A DNA stretch of 37,810 nucleotides from Bacillota bacterium (GCA_023443315.1 JAEZVA010000099.1:1-37810), one strand, 5' to 3'; shown: positions 6,406 to 15,041, numbered from the stretch's first letter. Notes: generated from the sequence alone by a model not told the origin. A program made the numbers and translations.

Positions 6406-7253
6406 TAGTAAACGGAAAACAGATCGCTCGGGTGTTTCCACGAAAAACAAAGGCTACCCCAGATGATGAACTCGTGTTCTTTGGTTACCCACGAAAAGGT
6501 TCAATTCCTAATGTAGACGAGGTACATATATCAGTGGCGTTTACCCCCGATATTCCAAAATCCGAGTGTCTCGCACGTGAATGGGAGAAAACAGGATTGC
6601 CAGTAAAAATAGGCGGCCCCGCGTATCGGAAACCTGCGGGGGAGTTTGTCCCGGGGTTATATCTCAAAAAAGGCTACACAATCACATCTCGTGGATGTCC
6701 AAATGCCTGTTGGTTCTGCGGTGTCCACAAGGCTCAAAAAGAGTTCGTCGAGCTTCCAATTCGTGACGGCTGGATTATACAGGACGACAATTTTCTTGCA
6801 TGTTCAGAATCACATATTCGGTCTGTAGCTGAAATGCTCAAACAACAGCCAGAGCGTCCGATTTTCTCAGGCGGGCTGGAGGCAAAACTGTTAAAGTCGT
6901 GGCATGTCGACTTAATGCTTGTTCTTAAACCATCGCAGATGTTCTTCGCCTACGATACGCCTGACGATTATGAGCCGCTTGTCTATGCAGGCAAGGTTCT
7001 TGCAGACGCGGGATTCTCTCTGCGGAAGCGTAAAAGCTACGCCTATGTTCTTGTTGGGTATCCGGGCGACAGCTTCGAACTCGCCGAAAAACGATGCGTA
7101 GATACTTTAAAAGCCGGATTCATGCCGTTTGCGATGCTACACATGGATGACAGTGGATATCAAGACCCTACGTGGAGTGCTTTCCAACGCTCATGGGCAA
7201 GACCCGCAGCCATTGTGTCAAGCAACAAAGAGTTTTTTATTAAGGAGTCCTAA
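6402..7253 (+). CDS. Phage radical SAM protein
   Basis: A 283-residue protein with the radical SAM cluster motif CPNACWFC (Cys99, Cys103, Cys106, a CxxxCxxC pattern) inside TSRGCPNACWFCG. The first ~90 residues look like a shortened Rossmann/B12-binding-like domain (VDEVHISVAFTPDI...VKIGGPAY). The remaining TIM-barrel-like part has DGWIIQDDNFLAC, SGGLEAKLL and FFAYDTPDDYEPL. It should bind a [4Fe-4S] cluster and SAM and make a 5'-deoxyadenosyl radical; the substrate is not visible. Similar single-gene radical SAM proteins occur in clostridial phages without a known role. It starts at GTG overlapping the previous stop (GTGA). Confidence 0.88.
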   Translation: MIVNGKQIARVFPRKTKATPDDELVFFGYPRKGSIPNVDEVHISVAFTPDIPKSECLAREWEKTGLPVKIGGPAYRKPAGEFVPGLYLKKGYTITSRGCPNACWFCGVHKAQKEFVELPIRDGWIIQDDNFLACSESHIRSVAEMLKQQPERPIFSGGLEAKLLKSWHVDLMLVLKPSQMFFAYDTPDDYEPLVYAGKVLADAGFSLRKRKSYAYVLVGYPGDSFELAEKRCVDTLKAGFMPFAMLHMDDSGYQDPTWSAFQRSWARPAAIVSSNKEFFIKES

Positions 7254-7309
7254 TGTATCATAAACAAAACAACGCGCCCGCCCCTGCTACCAACAAGGAC
7301 GAGCGCTAA
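7253..7309 (+). CDS. Possible 18-residue peptide
   Basis: The ATG shares one base with the radical SAM stop codon (TAATG) and has AAGGAG 5 nt upstream. The peptide is polar and Pro/Ala/Asn-rich with no known motif. The ribosome site is good, but the length makes this uncertain. Confidence 0.35.
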   Translation: MYHKQNNAPAPATNKDER

Positions 7310-7355
7310 GAAAACTGATTAACTAAATTATACCTGATAGGAGGGAATTGTCAAG

Positions 7356-7526
7356 ATGCCGATGGAGAAGCACCGTCAAAGCGGGGATTACGTTAACCAT
7401 TATTACCACACCCCGGGCAGCGATACGATTGGTCTGGTGCAGACCCTCGGTCGCGAAGAAGTAAACGAGGATTATCTCACGTACGACAGTGCCGAGGAGG
7501 CACAGACAGTATTTGACCAATTATAA
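7356..7526 (+). CDS. Small phage protein
   Basis: A 56-residue acidic protein rich in Tyr, Asp and Glu (DYVNHYYHTPGSDT, then EEVNEDYLTYDSAEEAQ). AGGAGGG lies about 10 nt before the ATG. It lies between the radical SAM gene and the Pro-rich gene on the same strand. No family is recognised. Confidence 0.6.
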   Translation: MPMEKHRQSGDYVNHYYHTPGSDTIGLVQTLGREEVNEDYLTYDSAEEAQTVFDQL

Positions 7527-7540
7527 GGAGGATTTTAACC

Positions 7541-7921
7541 ATGAGTATCACATTAACCCTTACCGTCGATAGCGCCGAGCTTGCTAAGCAGCTCGTAGAC
7601 CTCGCAGCCGGAACATTCTCCCCAGCACCCAAGCCAGTGGCAGCATCGCCTCAGCAGCCTGTTGCTCCAGTATCCGCGCCTGTTTACCCGGTACCTATGC
7701 CAGCACCAGTAGCCGCTCCCCCCGCAGCACCGACAGCACCCCCGCCTACATATGCGTTTGACGATCTCGCACGTGCGGCTTCCACGCTTATGGATGCGGG
7801 CAAGCAGCAGGAGCTCGTCGGACTGCTCGGCAGCTTCGGTGTACAGGCTTTGACCCAACTACCCAAAGAGCGGTACGGCGAGTTTGCAACCGCCCTGAGG
7901 GGATTGGGGGCACAGATATAA
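7541..7921 (+). CDS. Phage protein with Pro/Ala-rich linker
   Basis: A 126-residue protein in three parts: a short beta-rich N-terminus (MSITLTLTVDSAELAKQLVDL), a Pro/Ala/Val-rich linker (about 28-70), and a helical C-terminal domain (DDLARAASTLMDAGKQQELVGLLGSFGVQALTQL). Proteins of this layout regularly precede DUF2800 in Firmicutes phages and may be an accessory to recombination or replication. Its stop overlaps the DUF2800 start (TAATG). TAAGGAGG precedes the ATG. Confidence 0.8.
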   Translation: MSITLTLTVDSAELAKQLVDLAAGTFSPAPKPVAASPQQPVAPVSAPVYPVPMPAPVAAPPAAPTAPPPTYAFDDLARAASTLMDAGKQQELVGLLGSFGVQALTQLPKERYGEFATALRGLGAQI

Positions 7922-9105
7922 TGCCCGGTACACACGCGATATTATCGGCGTCCGGCGCGGAGCGGTGGTTGCACTGCACCCCCTCCGCCGAGCTTGAGAC
8001 GCAGTTCCCCGACGGCGGCAGTGAGTACGCCGCCGAAGGTACACTGGCGCATGCAATAGCGGAATTAAAGCTCCGCAAGAAATTTACCATTGTGAAGCCC
8101 AGCGAATACAAGAAGGCACTCGCGAAACTGCAAAAGGATTCGCTGTATCAGTCTGAAATGGAGGGCTATACCGACGCTTATGTCGAGTATGTCACCGGCG
8201 TGGCGATGTCCTATAAGCACAAGCCATATGTGGCTATCGAAAAGCGCGTTGACTTCTCTGCATTCGCCCCGGAGGGCTTCGGTACATCTGACTGCATTGT
8301 TATCGGCGCAAACACCATGCACGTGATTGACTTTAAATATGGTAAGGGCGTGCCGGTCAGCGCCGACCGCAACCCGCAGATGCTCCTCTATGGGCTCGGG
8401 GCTTTGATGGCGTACAAAATGCTGTATGACATCCAGACTGTTATCGTAACCGTCGTACAGCCTCGGCTTGACAGCATTAGTGAGTACACCATATGCCGCG
8501 ATGACCTGATTAACTGGGGCACCTTCGATGTTAAGCCCAAGGCGCAGTTGGCTTTCAACGGTGAAGGCGATTACTGTGCTGGTGAGTGGTGCCGGTTCTG
8601 CCGGGCAAAAGCCCTGTGTCGTGCCCGCAGTGAGTTCGCGCAGGAGCCTTACGACCAGTTCGGTGGTGCAAAGCCCCCGATTATCAGCAACGACGAGGTG
8701 GGCGTTATCCTTGCCCGCGCGCAGGAAATCAAGAAGTGGGCGACTGACCTCGAAGAATACGCCCTAGCTGAAATCCTTCGCGGCGGTGATGTCCCCGGCT
8801 GGAAAGCCGTTGAGGGACGCAAGGTGCGCCAACTTACTGATACCGACGCAGCATTCGGCGCCGTGAAAGCGGCGGGCTACGACGATGCTTTATTATACGA
8901 ACGTAAGCCAATCACCCTGACCGGCGTCGAGAAGCTGCTCGGCAAAAAGCAATTTGGCGACCTGCTAACCGACTACATCCACACGCCGCCCGGTAAACCG
9001 ACACACGCGCACAGTACAACCCGCAATCGTCACCCGAACAAGATTTTTCGAATTAAGAAAGTGAGGAAAACGAAACTATGGCAAACAATAGACCGACCGC
9101 ATTAA
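7921..9105 (+). CDS. DUF2800 protein (PD-(D/E)XK nuclease-like), altered C-terminus
   Basis: A 394-residue protein of the DUF2800 family, related to RecB/Cas4-like PD-(D/E)XK nucleases. The N-terminus has SASGAERWLHCTPSA; the putative catalytic region has HVIDFKYGKG (about residues 136-145), with Asp and Lys in the D..xK positions; CAGEWCRFCRAKALCR (about 220-235) gives the cysteine cluster. It probably acts in phage recombination or end processing with the neighbouring SSB-like protein. The last ~35 residues (from THAHSTTR) do not look like the family end, and the frame runs 28 nt into the next gene. A -1 shift near 9000 gives DTRAQYNPQ...EQDFSN and a stop at 9056, much more like the expected end. 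Confidence 0.9.
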   Translation: MPGTHAILSASGAERWLHCTPSAELETQFPDGGSEYAAEGTLAHAIAELKLRKKFTIVKPSEYKKALAKLQKDSLYQSEMEGYTDAYVEYVTGVAMSYKHKPYVAIEKRVDFSAFAPEGFGTSDCIVIGANTMHVIDFKYGKGVPVSADRNPQMLLYGLGALMAYKMLYDIQTVIVTVVQPRLDSISEYTICRDDLINWGTFDVKPKAQLAFNGEGDYCAGEWCRFCRAKALCRARSEFAQEPYDQFGGAKPPIISNDEVGVILARAQEIKKWATDLEEYALAEILRGGDVPGWKAVEGRKVRQLTDTDAAFGAVKAAGYDDALLYERKPITLTGVEKLLGKKQFGDLLTDYIHTPPGKPTHAHSTTRNRHPNKIFRIKKVRKTKLWQTIDRPH

Positions 9106-9767
9106 CCACCGGCAGGGTACGTATCAGCTACGAGCACCTGCTGCAGCCCTACGCAAATCAGCAAGGTGCGGAACCTAAGTTCAGCGTGACGTTGCTCATC
9201 CCTAAGAGCGACGTTGCCACGAAACGCAGTATCGACGCTGCTATCGCCGCGGCTATCACCGAGGGCACGTCCGGCAAGTGGGGTGGTGCAAGACCCCCGC
9301 AGCCTGCTATCCCCCTTTATGACGGCGACGGCGTACGTCCCAACGGTGATGCATTCGGTGACGAGTGCAAAGGTCACTGGGTCATGACGGCAAGTAGCAA
9401 GCAGCGCCCCAACGTTGTGGATACCAACATTCAGCCTATCCTTGACGCGACGCAGATTTACAGTGGTATGTATGCCCGCGTAGCCATTAACTTCTTCGCC
9501 TACAACGCAGCGGGGAAAAAGGGTATCGGCTGTGGACTTGGTAACGTTCAGAAGCTGGAAGACGGCGAACCGCTTGGCGGACGCACCTCTCCCGAGGACG
9601 ACTTCGGCGCACCCGCCGCCTATCCCCAGTACGCACAGCAGCCGCAACCCGCTTATCCACCACAGCCCGCTTACCCACCGCAACCCGCTTATCCTCAGCA
9701 GCCTTACGGTCAGATGCCGTCGGGGTATCCTGCAATCGACCCCATTACCGGGCAGCCAATCAGATAA
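9078..9767 (+). CDS. DUF2815 phage single-strand DNA-binding-like protein
   Basis: A 229-residue protein of the DUF2815 family, which has an OB-type fold and is regarded as a phage SSB-like protein. The body has GRVRISYEHLLQPY, KFSVTLLIPKSD, and GHWVMTASSKQRP...YSGMYARVAINFFAY. The C-terminal ~50 residues are a flexible Pro/Gln/Tyr linker with three PQPAYP-type repeats, ending in a short tail (PAIDPITGQPIR). It would protect and organise ssDNA during replication together with the polymerase and primase that follow. The start overlaps the 3' end of the frame-altered DUF2800 reading frame. Confidence 0.9.
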   Translation: MANNRPTALTTGRVRISYEHLLQPYANQQGAEPKFSVTLLIPKSDVATKRSIDAAIAAAITEGTSGKWGGARPPQPAIPLYDGDGVRPNGDAFGDECKGHWVMTASSKQRPNVVDTNIQPILDATQIYSGMYARVAINFFAYNAAGKKGIGCGLGNVQKLEDGEPLGGRTSPEDDFGAPAAYPQYAQQPQPAYPPQPAYPPQPAYPQQPYGQMPSGYPAIDPITGQPIR

Positions 9768-9785
9768 TGCAAAGGAGGCGCTGCT

Positions 9786-11780
9786 ATGCGTCACATGAAC
9801 ATAGACATCGAGACCTTTAGCAGTGTGGACCTCACAAAATCGGGGCTGTACAAATACGTACAGTCCCCCGATTTTCAAATTCTGCTGTTCGCATACTCGC
9901 TGGACGGCGGTCCGGTTGAAGTAATTGATTTATCAGTAGGACAAGAGATACCGGGAAGCGTTATATCCCTTTTATATCGCAGGGACTGTTTGAAACACGC
10001 ATATAACGCCTCGTTTGAGTGGTATTGCTTATCAAAACACTTTATCATCCCCGACCCCGCCGCATGGCTCTCGCAATGGCGATGCACGATGCTTCACGGT
10101 CTGTATTGCGGTTATACCGCCGGACTATCGGCAACAGGCGAGGCACTGGGGCTGCCGCAGGATAAGCGTAAGCTGGGCACCGGCAAAAGCCTGATTAAGA
10201 CCTTTTGCACTCCTTGTACTCCTACTGCGCGTAACGGGCATCGTACTCGTACTTACCCGCACAATGAGCCTGACAAATGGACTTTGTTTGTAGATTATAA
10301 CCGACAAGACGTGTACACCGAAATGGAAATCGAACGCCGTCTATCACCGTGGCCTGTACCGGATGCTATACAGCGCCAGTGGGAGCTTGACCAGCGCACC
10401 AATGCCCTCGGCGTCGCCGTTGACCGAGACATGATAGCAGGTGCGCTCGACTGCTCCGCACAGGTAACTGCAGAGCTGACAGCCGAGGCGGTGCAACTGA
10501 CAGGGCTTGATAACCCGAACAGTGTGGCGCAACTAAAAAAGTGGCTTGATAAGGAACTCCCCGAGGAGGAAATCGAAACACTGAACAAGGAAACCGTGTC
10601 CGGTCTGCTTAAGAAGGACCTTGACAATGATACAGCCGTCAGGGTGCTTGAAATCCGCAAGGAGCTCGCAAAGACCAGCGTAAAAAAATACACCGCCATG
10701 GAACAGGCGGTGTGTGATGATGGTCGTGTAAGGGGGCTGCTACAGTTTTACGGTGCAAACCGCACAGGGCGCTGGGCGGGTAGATTGGTACAGGTGCAAA
10801 ACTTACCTCGCACATACATAGGGGCGTTGCCCCTCGCCCGGCAACTCGTTAAAGACCGCAAGGTCGAACACCTGAAACTGCTTTATGGCAGTCTGCCGGA
10901 TACTCTTTCGCAGCTCATCCGCACGGCACTGATACCCGCCCCCGGGCATGTGTTCCTTGACTCCGACTTTAGCGCCATCGAGGCGCGTGTCGTCGCATGG
11001 CTTGCCGGTGAGGATTGGGCTATCGATGTATTCCGCGGCGACGGTCGCATCTACGAAGCCTGCGCCGCGCAGATGTTTGGTGTGGACGTATCGCTCATCA
11101 GCAAAGGTAACCCCGAATACGCCCTGCGCCAAAAGGGCAAGGTTGCAACCCTCGCTCTCGGATACGGCGGCGGTGCCGGAGCTCTGGTAGCCATGGGTGC
11201 GCTCAAGCAAGGCTTAACCGAGGAGGAGCTGCCGGACATCGTGCAACGTTGGCGTCAAGCCAACAAACGTATTCGTGGCCTGTGGTATCAGCTGGAGGCT
11301 GCCGCCATCGAGACGGTACGCTCCGGCAAGCCGCAAGGCGTCCGCGGGCTGATACTGGCGCTGGAGGGCGACGCCGCAAGCAATCAGTGGTTTATGACCA
11401 TCACGCTGCCCTCGGGGCGCAAGCTATTCTACGCCCGTCCGTTTATCGCCGTCGGCAAGTTTGACAACGACGCTCTATTCTACTGGGGCATGGATCAGAC
11501 ATCGAAAAAGTGGAAGGTCATTGATACCTGGGGCGGCAAGCTCGTTGAGAACGTCGTACAGGCGATTGCCCGCGACTGCCTGTCTGAGACCCTCAGCAGA
11601 TTGGATGCTGCCGGTTACAAGGTGGCGTTCCACGTGCATGACGAAGTGGTCATCGAAGCCCTGCAGGATACAGCAGACCTTGACGCGGTATGTGCCATCA
11701 TGAGTCGGCCGATTTCTTGGGCGCCTGATCTGCCGCTGGGGGCTGATGGGTGGATTGGGGAGTTTTATCGGAAGGAATAG
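9786..11780 (+). CDS. Family A phage DNA polymerase with 3'-5' exonuclease domain
   Basis: A 664-residue replicative polymerase. The N-terminal exonuclease domain starts with the Exo I motif DIET (residues 7-10); Asp/Tyr residues in VDYNRQDVYTE (about 170-180) fit Exo III. The polymerase domain has motif A (DSDFSAIEARV, about 395), motif B (RQKGKVATLALGYGGG, about 448) and motif C (HVHDE, about 616). It lacks a 5'-3' nuclease domain, as is usual for phage enzymes. AAGGAGG lies 7 nt before the ATG. It follows the SSB-like gene by 18 nt and should copy the phage genome with the VapE-type primase/helicase and SNF2 helicase encoded downstream. Confidence 0.96.
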   Translation: MRHMNIDIETFSSVDLTKSGLYKYVQSPDFQILLFAYSLDGGPVEVIDLSVGQEIPGSVISLLYRRDCLKHAYNASFEWYCLSKHFIIPDPAAWLSQWRCTMLHGLYCGYTAGLSATGEALGLPQDKRKLGTGKSLIKTFCTPCTPTARNGHRTRTYPHNEPDKWTLFVDYNRQDVYTEMEIERRLSPWPVPDAIQRQWELDQRTNALGVAVDRDMIAGALDCSAQVTAELTAEAVQLTGLDNPNSVAQLKKWLDKELPEEEIETLNKETVSGLLKKDLDNDTAVRVLEIRKELAKTSVKKYTAMEQAVCDDGRVRGLLQFYGANRTGRWAGRLVQVQNLPRTYIGALPLARQLVKDRKVEHLKLLYGSLPDTLSQLIRTALIPAPGHVFLDSDFSAIEARVVAWLAGEDWAIDVFRGDGRIYEACAAQMFGVDVSLISKGNPEYALRQKGKVATLALGYGGGAGALVAMGALKQGLTEEELPDIVQRWRQANKRIRGLWYQLEAAAIETVRSGKPQGVRGLILALEGDAASNQWFMTITLPSGRKLFYARPFIAVGKFDNDALFYWGMDQTSKKWKVIDTWGGKLVENVVQAIARDCLSETLSRLDAAGYKVAFHVHDEVVIEALQDTADLDAVCAIMSRPISWAPDLPLGADGWIGEFYRKE

Positions 11781-11783
11781 CCG

Positions 11784-12323
11784 TCATAATAACTTCTGCA
11801 TGATTATTAACATCACCAACAAAAACAATACGAGGTAATAAGTTAATGCCAATATCTTTACTGTTACAACAAGATATCCCCCAATCATATGTAAGGGCGT
11901 TTTAAACAATTTCATTTTGCGCTTATAAAAAGGCGTCAAATATCCTAGCCCGACTTGATGCCTGGCGTCAGAATAGCGATCTATAATCTCCGTACAAAGT
12001 TTTTTGTAGACTTCTACCTTCTTGTTTTTATTTGTTTCTTCCATATAAACCGTAAACAAAGCGCACATCCGAGGACTTACCAAAACCTTATTCTCCATGA
12101 CAATGCCGTATGCTTTCGCAATATCTTTGTTGAAATTATGTGAATCGACCATTTTGTACATGTGCTTTTCAAGTCTTCTAAATACAGGAAAGTACACAGC
12201 ATAAAGTTTTTTTTGCGCGAGCTCTGTATTTCTACTTTGATAGTGCTTCCATATCCCCACTCCCGCGGCAAACAGACCGGATATCGCCGCAATAAAAGAA
12301 ACTATAACTTCCCAGTCGTTCAT
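11784..12323 (-). CDS. Antisense membrane protein inserted in the replication module (moron)
   Basis: A 179-residue protein on the opposite strand from its surroundings, ending 3 nt from the polymerase stop. It has an N-terminal membrane helix (about 5-25), a helical Lys/Glu-rich cytoplasmic domain, and a hydrophobic C-terminus (about 145-178) with one or two helices. The DNA is clearly AT-richer than the flanking genes, and its own promoter lies upstream (12346-12375), so it is probably expressed in the lysogen. AAGGGGAT precedes the ATG. I do not recognise the family. Membrane morons of this kind often block infection by other phages, but here that is inference only. Confidence 0.8.
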   Translation of the reverse strand: MNDWEVIVSFIAAISGLFAAGVGIWKHYQSRNTELAQKKLYAVYFPVFRRLEKHMYKMVDSHNFNKDIAKAYGIVMENKVLVSPRMCALFTVYMEETNKNKKVEVYKKLCTEIIDRYSDARHQVGLGYLTPFYKRKMKLFKTPLHMIGGYLVVTVKILALTYYLVLFLLVMLIIMQKLL

Positions 12324-12345
12324 AGGTAATCCCCTTTTTTATTTT

Positions 12346-12375
12346 ATATTACCCCATAATTCCCCATTTTGTAAA
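12346..12375 (-). promoter_or_regulatory. Promoter of the antisense membrane gene
   Basis: On the minus strand TTTACA (12370-12375) and TAATAT (12346-12351) are 18 nt apart, about 25 nt upstream of the gene's ATG. The -35 overlaps the ribosome site of the primase gene on the other strand. Confidence 0.55.
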
Positions 12376-12388
12376 GGAGTAAAACAAT

Positions 12389-14806
12389 ATGCTCCAAAAT
12401 GACCGTAAAATAACAATCTCAACCGCCGGCAGCCGCAAGGCAACCAAATGGCCACCGTCCACACTGATGTGGTCGGAGCTGGTCGAACGGTTACATACTC
12501 CTGTGCGTGGCACCGAAACGCTGACCGAATACCTCGGTGTGAAAAAGGGTCAGCAGGACGACCTAAAAGACGTCGGCGGTTTTGTGGCGGGTTCCCTCGC
12601 GGGTAACCGACGCAAAGCTGGTGCAGTAGCAGGGCGCGATGTGCTAACCCTCGACCTTGACAATATCCCCGCCGGAGGCACGCAGGACGTGCTGCGGCGC
12701 GTGGACGGTCTCGGCTGTGCGTACTGTGTATACTCCACCCGTAAGCATCACGAGGCTGCGCCGCGCCTGCGCGTGCTTCTACCTCTTGACCGCACGGTCA
12801 CCGCGGATGAGTACGAGCCCATCGCGCGCAAAGCCGCGGAGCTGATCGCCAAGAACGACGCTGGACACCTACTGTTCTGCGACCCATCCACCTTCGAGGC
12901 ATCGCGCCTGATGTACTGGCCGTCCTGCTGCTCCGACAGCCAATATGTCTATGCCTACGGCGACAAGCCGATGCTCTATGCCGACGGTATGCTGGGTCTT
13001 TATACGGACTGGCGCAATGTAACATCATGGCCGCAGGTGGCGGGTGTACAGCCTGTACAGCGTCCCTCAGGCAAACAATCTGACCCCGAGGATAAACCGG
13101 GCATTGTGGGCGCATTCTGTCGCATCTACGACGTGTACCGAGCGATGGATGAGCTTATCCCCGACGCATATATCCCTTGTGACATCGAGGGACGCTACAC
13201 CTTTACCGGCGGCTCTACGACCGGCGGCGCGGTGATTTACGATGGCGGCAAGTTCCTTTTCTCGCATCATGCCACCGACCCATGCGGCGGTAAGCTCGTA
13301 AACGCCTTTGACCTCGTACGCCTACATCGCTTTAACAATCTGGATGACGACGCAAAGCCGGACACACCGACCAATAAGCTGCCGAGCTACACCGCTATGT
13401 GCGAATATGCAGTGGCAGATACCCACGTTGCGGCACTGCTAAACACCGAACGCTACGAAGCTGCCACGAAGGACTTCGAGACCCCGCCCGGCGCGGATGA
13501 CACCAACTGGATTATCAAGCTGCAGGTATCACCCTCCACTGGTACACCCGCCAAAACCTCCGCAAACGTCGCCTTGTTGTTGGACAACGACCCCCGCGTC
13601 AAAGGGCGTATCAAAAAGGATCTGTTTGCCGACCGCCTGCTCGGCGTTGCTCCGCTTCCATGGGGTAGCCGGGAGACCGCCGACGGTGACTTCCACTGGA
13701 CGGACGAAGACGATTCAGGGCTGCGCATGTACATAGAAAAGGCGCTAGGCTTTAGGTCGAAAGACATCGTCGACGACGCTCTGAAAAATCACTACGCCAA
13801 GTACAGCTTTAACCCTGTTGTGGACTACCTGAGCGCCCTGCAGTGGGACGGCGTCAAGCGTCTGGACACGATACTCATTGATTACCTCGGCGCAGCTGAT
13901 ACCCCTTACGTAAGGGCTGTAAGCCGCAAGGCGTTCACAGCAGCTGTTGCCCGTGCCATGACCCCAGGATGCAAATACGACACCATGACCATTCTCACAG
14001 GTCCGCAGGGTATCGGAAAAAGCACCCTGCTTAAAAAGATGGGGCGCAAATGGTTTTCCGACAGCATCAAAACCTTTGAGGGCAAAGAGGCGTCAGAGCT
14101 GGTACAGGGTGTATGGCTGGTAGAGCTCGGCGAGTTGGAGGCATTCACAAAATCCGAAGTCGGGCGCATCAAGCAGTTTTTGAGCCAACAGGAGGATATC
14201 TACCGAGCGGCTTATGGTCGGCATGTAGGCTGGCACCCTAGGCGCTGCGTGTTCTTCGGTACCAGCAACAACGGCGAATACCTCCGCGACAAAACCGGCA
14301 ACCGCCGTTTCTGGCCGATAGACGTTGGAGTCCAGGAGCACAGCAAAAGCGTATTTCGCGACCTCGATGATGAAATAGACCAATTGTGGGCTGAGGCTGT
14401 CACCTGTTGGCGTTTAGGAGAACCCCTGTATCTCTCTGGCGATGTTGAACGTCAGGCGATGGAAGAACAGGAAGCCCACAGAGAGACCAGTGCACGTGAA
14501 GGACTGATTATTGAGTTTGTCAACCGCGAGGTGCCGGAGGACTGGCACCGCTGGGACCTGCAACGTAGATTGATGTATTGGCAGGGTGGCATTCAAGGTA
14601 ATGTGCGGACGATGCCGCGTACGCGAGTGTGTGCCTTAGAGGTGTGGTGCGAGGTCTTCGGTGGCGGCTTTAAGGATATTAAGTATACCGACGCTGCGGA
14701 AATCAATGCAGTAATCGCCAGTATTCCAGGGTGGGAAAGGCTTAAAAACGGAGCCCAATTTGGCTACTGCAAGCTGCAAAGAGGCTTCGAAAAAGTGTTA
14801 CATTGA
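12389..14806 (+). CDS. VapE/VirE-type primase-helicase
   Basis: An 805-residue replication protein. The N-terminal half has features of a primase-polymerase-like domain (LTLDLDNIP and HHEAAPRLRVLLPLDR, about 85-130, then FCDPSTFEASRLMYWPS). The C-terminal half is a virulence-associated protein E ATPase: a conserved NPVVDYLSALQWDGVKRLD lead, Walker A GPQGIGKST (about residue 538), WLVELGELE (Walker B-like) and FGTSNNGEYLRDKTGNRRFWP (sensor/arginine region). It probably primes synthesis and unwinds the origin. AAGGAG is 11 nt upstream of the ATG. The repeat array beginning inside its last codons is a likely target. Confidence 0.93.
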   Translation: MLQNDRKITISTAGSRKATKWPPSTLMWSELVERLHTPVRGTETLTEYLGVKKGQQDDLKDVGGFVAGSLAGNRRKAGAVAGRDVLTLDLDNIPAGGTQDVLRRVDGLGCAYCVYSTRKHHEAAPRLRVLLPLDRTVTADEYEPIARKAAELIAKNDAGHLLFCDPSTFEASRLMYWPSCCSDSQYVYAYGDKPMLYADGMLGLYTDWRNVTSWPQVAGVQPVQRPSGKQSDPEDKPGIVGAFCRIYDVYRAMDELIPDAYIPCDIEGRYTFTGGSTTGGAVIYDGGKFLFSHHATDPCGGKLVNAFDLVRLHRFNNLDDDAKPDTPTNKLPSYTAMCEYAVADTHVAALLNTERYEAATKDFETPPGADDTNWIIKLQVSPSTGTPAKTSANVALLLDNDPRVKGRIKKDLFADRLLGVAPLPWGSRETADGDFHWTDEDDSGLRMYIEKALGFRSKDIVDDALKNHYAKYSFNPVVDYLSALQWDGVKRLDTILIDYLGAADTPYVRAVSRKAFTAAVARAMTPGCKYDTMTILTGPQGIGKSTLLKKMGRKWFSDSIKTFEGKEASELVQGVWLVELGELEAFTKSEVGRIKQFLSQQEDIYRAAYGRHVGWHPRRCVFFGTSNNGEYLRDKTGNRRFWPIDVGVQEHSKSVFRDLDDEIDQLWAEAVTCWRLGEPLYLSGDVERQAMEEQEAHRETSAREGLIIEFVNREVPEDWHRWDLQRRLMYWQGGIQGNVRTMPRTRVCALEVWCEVFGGGFKDIKYTDAAEINAVIASIPGWERLKNGAQFGYCKLQRGFEKVLH

Positions 14807-14941
14807 CTGTTACATTGGGTGTTACATTCAAAAACTTGTAACAGACGGCTGTTACATTGTTACATTGCTGTTACATTCAATGTAACACCTACAAACCGCA
14901 TGATATCAATGCTTTATGAGCCTTTGTTACATTGTTACATC
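14796..14941 (+). repeat. TGTTACATT iteron-like array, candidate replication origin
   Basis: The 9-mer TGTTACATT occurs seven times in direct orientation (starts 14796, 14808, 14820, 14850, 14858, 14869, 14925). There is one perfect inverted copy (14879-14887) and a near copy with one change at 14933; a weaker inverted match is at 14835-14843. Spacings are 12, 12, 30, 8, 11, 56 and 8 bp, so some neighbours share one base. The first copy overlaps the stop codon of the primase-helicase gene. Arrays of this type just after a phage initiator gene are typical of origins or regulatory iterons. Confidence 0.75.
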
Positions 14942-14988
14942 TACTCTAATAGAGAGTTATAAATAGGTACATTAGGGCACACGCACAA

Positions 14989-15041
14989 ACGCCTAATACG
15001 CCTAAAACGCCTGTATATTGCGTCATATACACGTGTGACGC
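14989..15041 (+). repeat. ACGCCTAA direct repeats and GCGTCA inverted repeat
   Basis: ACGCCTAA at 14989-14996 and 14998-15005 and a partial copy ACGCCT at 15007-15012 are spaced by 9 bp. An inverted repeat GCGTCA (15020-15025) / TGACGC (15036-15041) follows, with the palindrome ACACGTGT inside. The intergenic stretch 14807-15076 has no supportable gene and seems to be wholly a cis-acting region. Confidence 0.6.

Noticed and set aside
9102..9878. 258-residue reading frame on the minus strand
   Set aside because: It lies entirely opposite the DUF2815 gene and the start of the polymerase, has no ribosome site, and its composition mirrors the Pro-rich repeats on the other strand.
14796..14941. 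CRISPR-like repeat cluster
   Set aside because: The repeated unit is only 9 bp, occurs in both orientations with spacings of 8-56 bp, and has no constant-length spacers or cas genes nearby; iterons fit better.
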